DNA from: CALIKW01 sp038998005
GTDB taxonomy: Archaea; Aenigmatarchaeota; Aenigmatarchaeia; CG10238-14; SCSR01
DNA: 6,898 nt
Reading direction: 5' to 3'
NCBI GenBank assembly: GCA_038998005.1
Contig: JAVZIY010000034.1
Span: 1 to 6,898, forward strand
A program made the position numbers and the translations under genes. Under the pieces are notes generated by a model. That model worked only from the letters and a program-made list of their open reading frames with translations. It was not told the origin of the DNA and ran no database searches. Shown one piece after another: positions 5,853 to 6,898 of this stretch (positions within the stretch are counted from its first letter, which is position 1; the number at the start of each line of letters is the position of its first letter).

Positions 5853-6461
5853 ATGCTTCCCAAAGTTGAGTTTGTCTATTCAGGTATCTATGATACGGTA
5901 TTTTCAGGGTCAAAAACAGTAAGCTATAGAAAAAGGATAGAAGGAGAGAGACTTGCTAAAAAATTGCAAAAAGTTTGGGATAAACATTCTAAAAGAATTT
6001 TATCCTGCATGTCCAAAATCACAGGGCTTAAATGGCCTAAAAGTTATATCGAATGCACACTTTCTTTCAATGCTCCATATTCCTTTTCCCATCCGCTCAC
6101 ACTAAAAATTTACAAAAGAATTCCAATCGAGCGCTGTATAGTTGTACTTATTCACGAATTGGCCCATATACTTTTATGGGGGAATAGAGAGAAAGTAAAA
6201 TTCCCACGCTCTAATGCCAAAATTTACAAAAAATATAAAAACGAAAGTTATCAGACAAAATTGCACTTTCCGGTCTATGCTATTGAAATTCTAACCATTA
6301 AAAAAGTTTTTGGGAAAAATGCTGAAAAATATCTTCGCATAGTAAAATGGTGGGAAATTTCCCAAAAAAGTTTAAGAGCAAAAAATTACAAAAAGTCGTG
6401 GGAAATCGTCGAGAAAGAAGGACCAGAAAACGTGATAAAAAGCATAATCAGATTAAGTTAA
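5853..6461 (+). CDS. HELAH zinc-metallopeptidase-like protein, family not recognised
   Basis: 202 residues, basic (many Lys/Arg). The helix IVVLIHELAHILLWG (96-110) carries HELAH (101-105), the HExxH zinc site with Glu102 as likely catalytic base. A third ligand may be His138 in TKLHFPVYAIEIL, or Glu131 in KNESYQTKL; this spacing recalls small SprT/Wss1-like and minimal gluzincin proteins, but I cannot name the family. No signal peptide or membrane segment is seen, so a cytoplasmic location is likely and DNA or protein-repair roles are conceivable. The C-terminus (from about 160) is helical with WWEISQKSLRAKNYKKSWEI. ATG 5853 is backed by a TATA-like box at the leaderless distance. The stop is 7 bases from that of the convergent MFS gene. 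The gene is bracketed by 16-base direct repeats, which raises the possibility that it was inserted. Confidence 0.7.
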   Translation: MLPKVEFVYSGIYDTVFSGSKTVSYRKRIEGERLAKKLQKVWDKHSKRILSCMSKITGLKWPKSYIECTLSFNAPYSFSHPLTLKIYKRIPIERCIVVLIHELAHILLWGNREKVKFPRSNAKIYKKYKNESYQTKLHFPVYAIEILTIKKVFGKNAEKYLRIVKWWEISQKSLRAKNYKKSWEIVEKEGPENVIKSIIRLS

Positions 6462-6464
6462 TTG

Positions 6465-6469
6465 TTTTT
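6465..6469 (+). terminator. Short T-tract after the metallopeptidase-like gene
   Basis: TTTTT begins four bases after the TAA at 6459-6461, in the gap before the convergent MFS stop codon. It suits archaeal U-tract termination; no hairpin is visible. Confidence 0.3.
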
Positions 6470-6898
6470 CAACTCTTTCTAAAGTAATAAAGAAGCAGAA
6501 AAGAATAAACAAGGAAAATCAAGGCAGAAGAAATGAAGAGAAAAGGAAAACCAATGAAAGAAATTAAGAAACCTGAAAAGATTAGGCTTATGGTTCTTCC
6601 TGCATGAAAAGTTGTCATTAGCAATCCTATATCAGTGCCATAAGCAAAATTGTTTGTGGTAACTCTTGAAAAAATTGCTTCTATCCCGCTTGCTAAAATT
6701 CCGTTAGCTATGCCAAAAAGAATTAGAATTAAACCTGCCCAAAAATTTTTAAGGAAGCAAAGCAATAAAAGAAAAGCAGAGTAAAGAAATGCCCCGAATA
6801 TTATTGTTTTTCTGAAGCTAAGTTTTTTGGATAAATAATAGAGAGAAATTCCAGTAATAAAAACTTGAATTCCAAGAACAATTCCAATACTTTCTACT
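6469..6898 (-). CDS. MFS transporter, C-terminal part (5' end outside window)
   Basis: The frame is open from the right edge, giving 142 residues of an integral membrane protein that would total roughly 380-420. About five hydrophobic segments are visible (residues 3-22, 31-49, 52-72, 88-113 and 115-138), corresponding to the last helices of a 12-helix major facilitator. Supporting signs are the basic loop SKKLSFRK (23-30) after the first segment, the small-residue helix LILFGIANGILASGIEAIFSR, and GTDIGLLMTTFHAGRTISLIFSGFLI, the usual helix 10-11 pattern with a conserved Gly/Arg loop. Substrate cannot be told from this part. The TTG at 6763-6765 is an internal Leu codon because the frame continues upstream. 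The last codons form the right copy of a 16-base direct repeat. Confidence 0.85.
   Translation of the reverse strand, partial: VESIGIVLGIQVFITGISLYYLSKKLSFRKTIIFGAFLYSAFLLLLCFLKNFWAGLILILFGIANGILASGIEAIFSRVTTNNFAYGTDIGLLMTTFHAGRTISLIFSGFLISFIGFPFLFISSALIFLVYSFLLLYYFRKS
6471..6486. repeat. 16-base direct repeat, right copy
   Basis: AACTCTTTCTAAAGTA is identical to 5699-5714. Read on the minus strand it encodes the transporter's final YFRKS. Together the two copies bracket the metallopeptidase-like gene and its promoter. Confidence 0.55.

Noticed and set aside
5620..5922. Plus-strand frame beginning with ATG at 5620 (26 codons) that stays open past one stop to 5922, resembling a decayed small gene
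   Set aside because: It has a stop at 5698-5700, no restart codon soon after, overlaps the transporter-tail remnant and the next gene, and its product matches nothing I know. Chance in a low-stop stretch is simpler.
6469..6765. A complete 98-residue membrane protein starting at TTG 6765
   Set aside because: The same frame continues upstream to the window edge with further MFS-like helices, so it is the tail of a larger gene.
1..6898. CRISPR array, tRNA, rRNA, transposase, or C/D box RNA
   Set aside because: No regularly spaced repeats, no cloverleaf or rRNA-like GC-rich blocks, and no transposase motifs were seen. A few TGATGA-like strings lack a matching CTGA box nearby.

Overview
The window reads as AT-rich archaeal chromosome. 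The strongest marker is the C-terminal half of GatE, the archaea-specific subunit of the GatDE tRNA-dependent amidotransferase. Also archaeal are a COG4880-type membrane-anchored beta-propeller protein and promoters with TATA-like boxes about 25 bases ahead of start codons that mostly lack Shine-Dalgarno sequences (leaderless transcripts). GatE and the TGS GTPase both look shorter than usual, which would suit a reduced-genome archaeon such as a DPANN lineage, but the lineage cannot be fixed from this sequence.

Layout: (1) 1-912 (+) gatE, open at the left edge, runs head-on into (2) 924-2765 (-), the beta-propeller protein. (3) 2766-3007 is intergenic and holds a minus-strand reading frame that looks like the tail of a Rossmann methyltransferase whose front is gone. 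(4) 3008-3355 (+), a DUF2283 protein with a good ribosome binding site, converges on (5) 3368-4189 (-), an Obg/DRG-like TGS GTPase with eroded G motifs. (6) 4232-5512 (-) is an AAA_14/DUF4143 ATPase that could be co-transcribed with the GTPase. (7) 5513-5852 is a 340-base divergent intergenic region with the ATPase promoter, two perfect dyads, a 9-base direct repeat, a remnant of a transporter 3' end and the promoter of the next gene. (8) 5853-6461 (+), a HELAH zinc-metallopeptidase-like protein, converges on (9) 6469-6898 (-), the last third of an MFS transporter open at the right edge.

There is no obvious pathway. Orientations alternate, convergent stop codons lie only 7-12 bases apart, and transcription units are one or two genes long. 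gatE and the GTPase belong to translation; the propeller and MFS protein act at the membrane; DUF2283, the ATPase and the metallopeptidase are accessory genes of unknown role. I saw no CRISPR, tRNA, rRNA, transposase or recognisable defence island. The points most worth following are the apparently missing AspRS-like insertion in GatE, the eroded GTPase, the symmetrical elements ahead of the ATPase, and two gene-tail remnants that each lie beside a small plus-strand gene.
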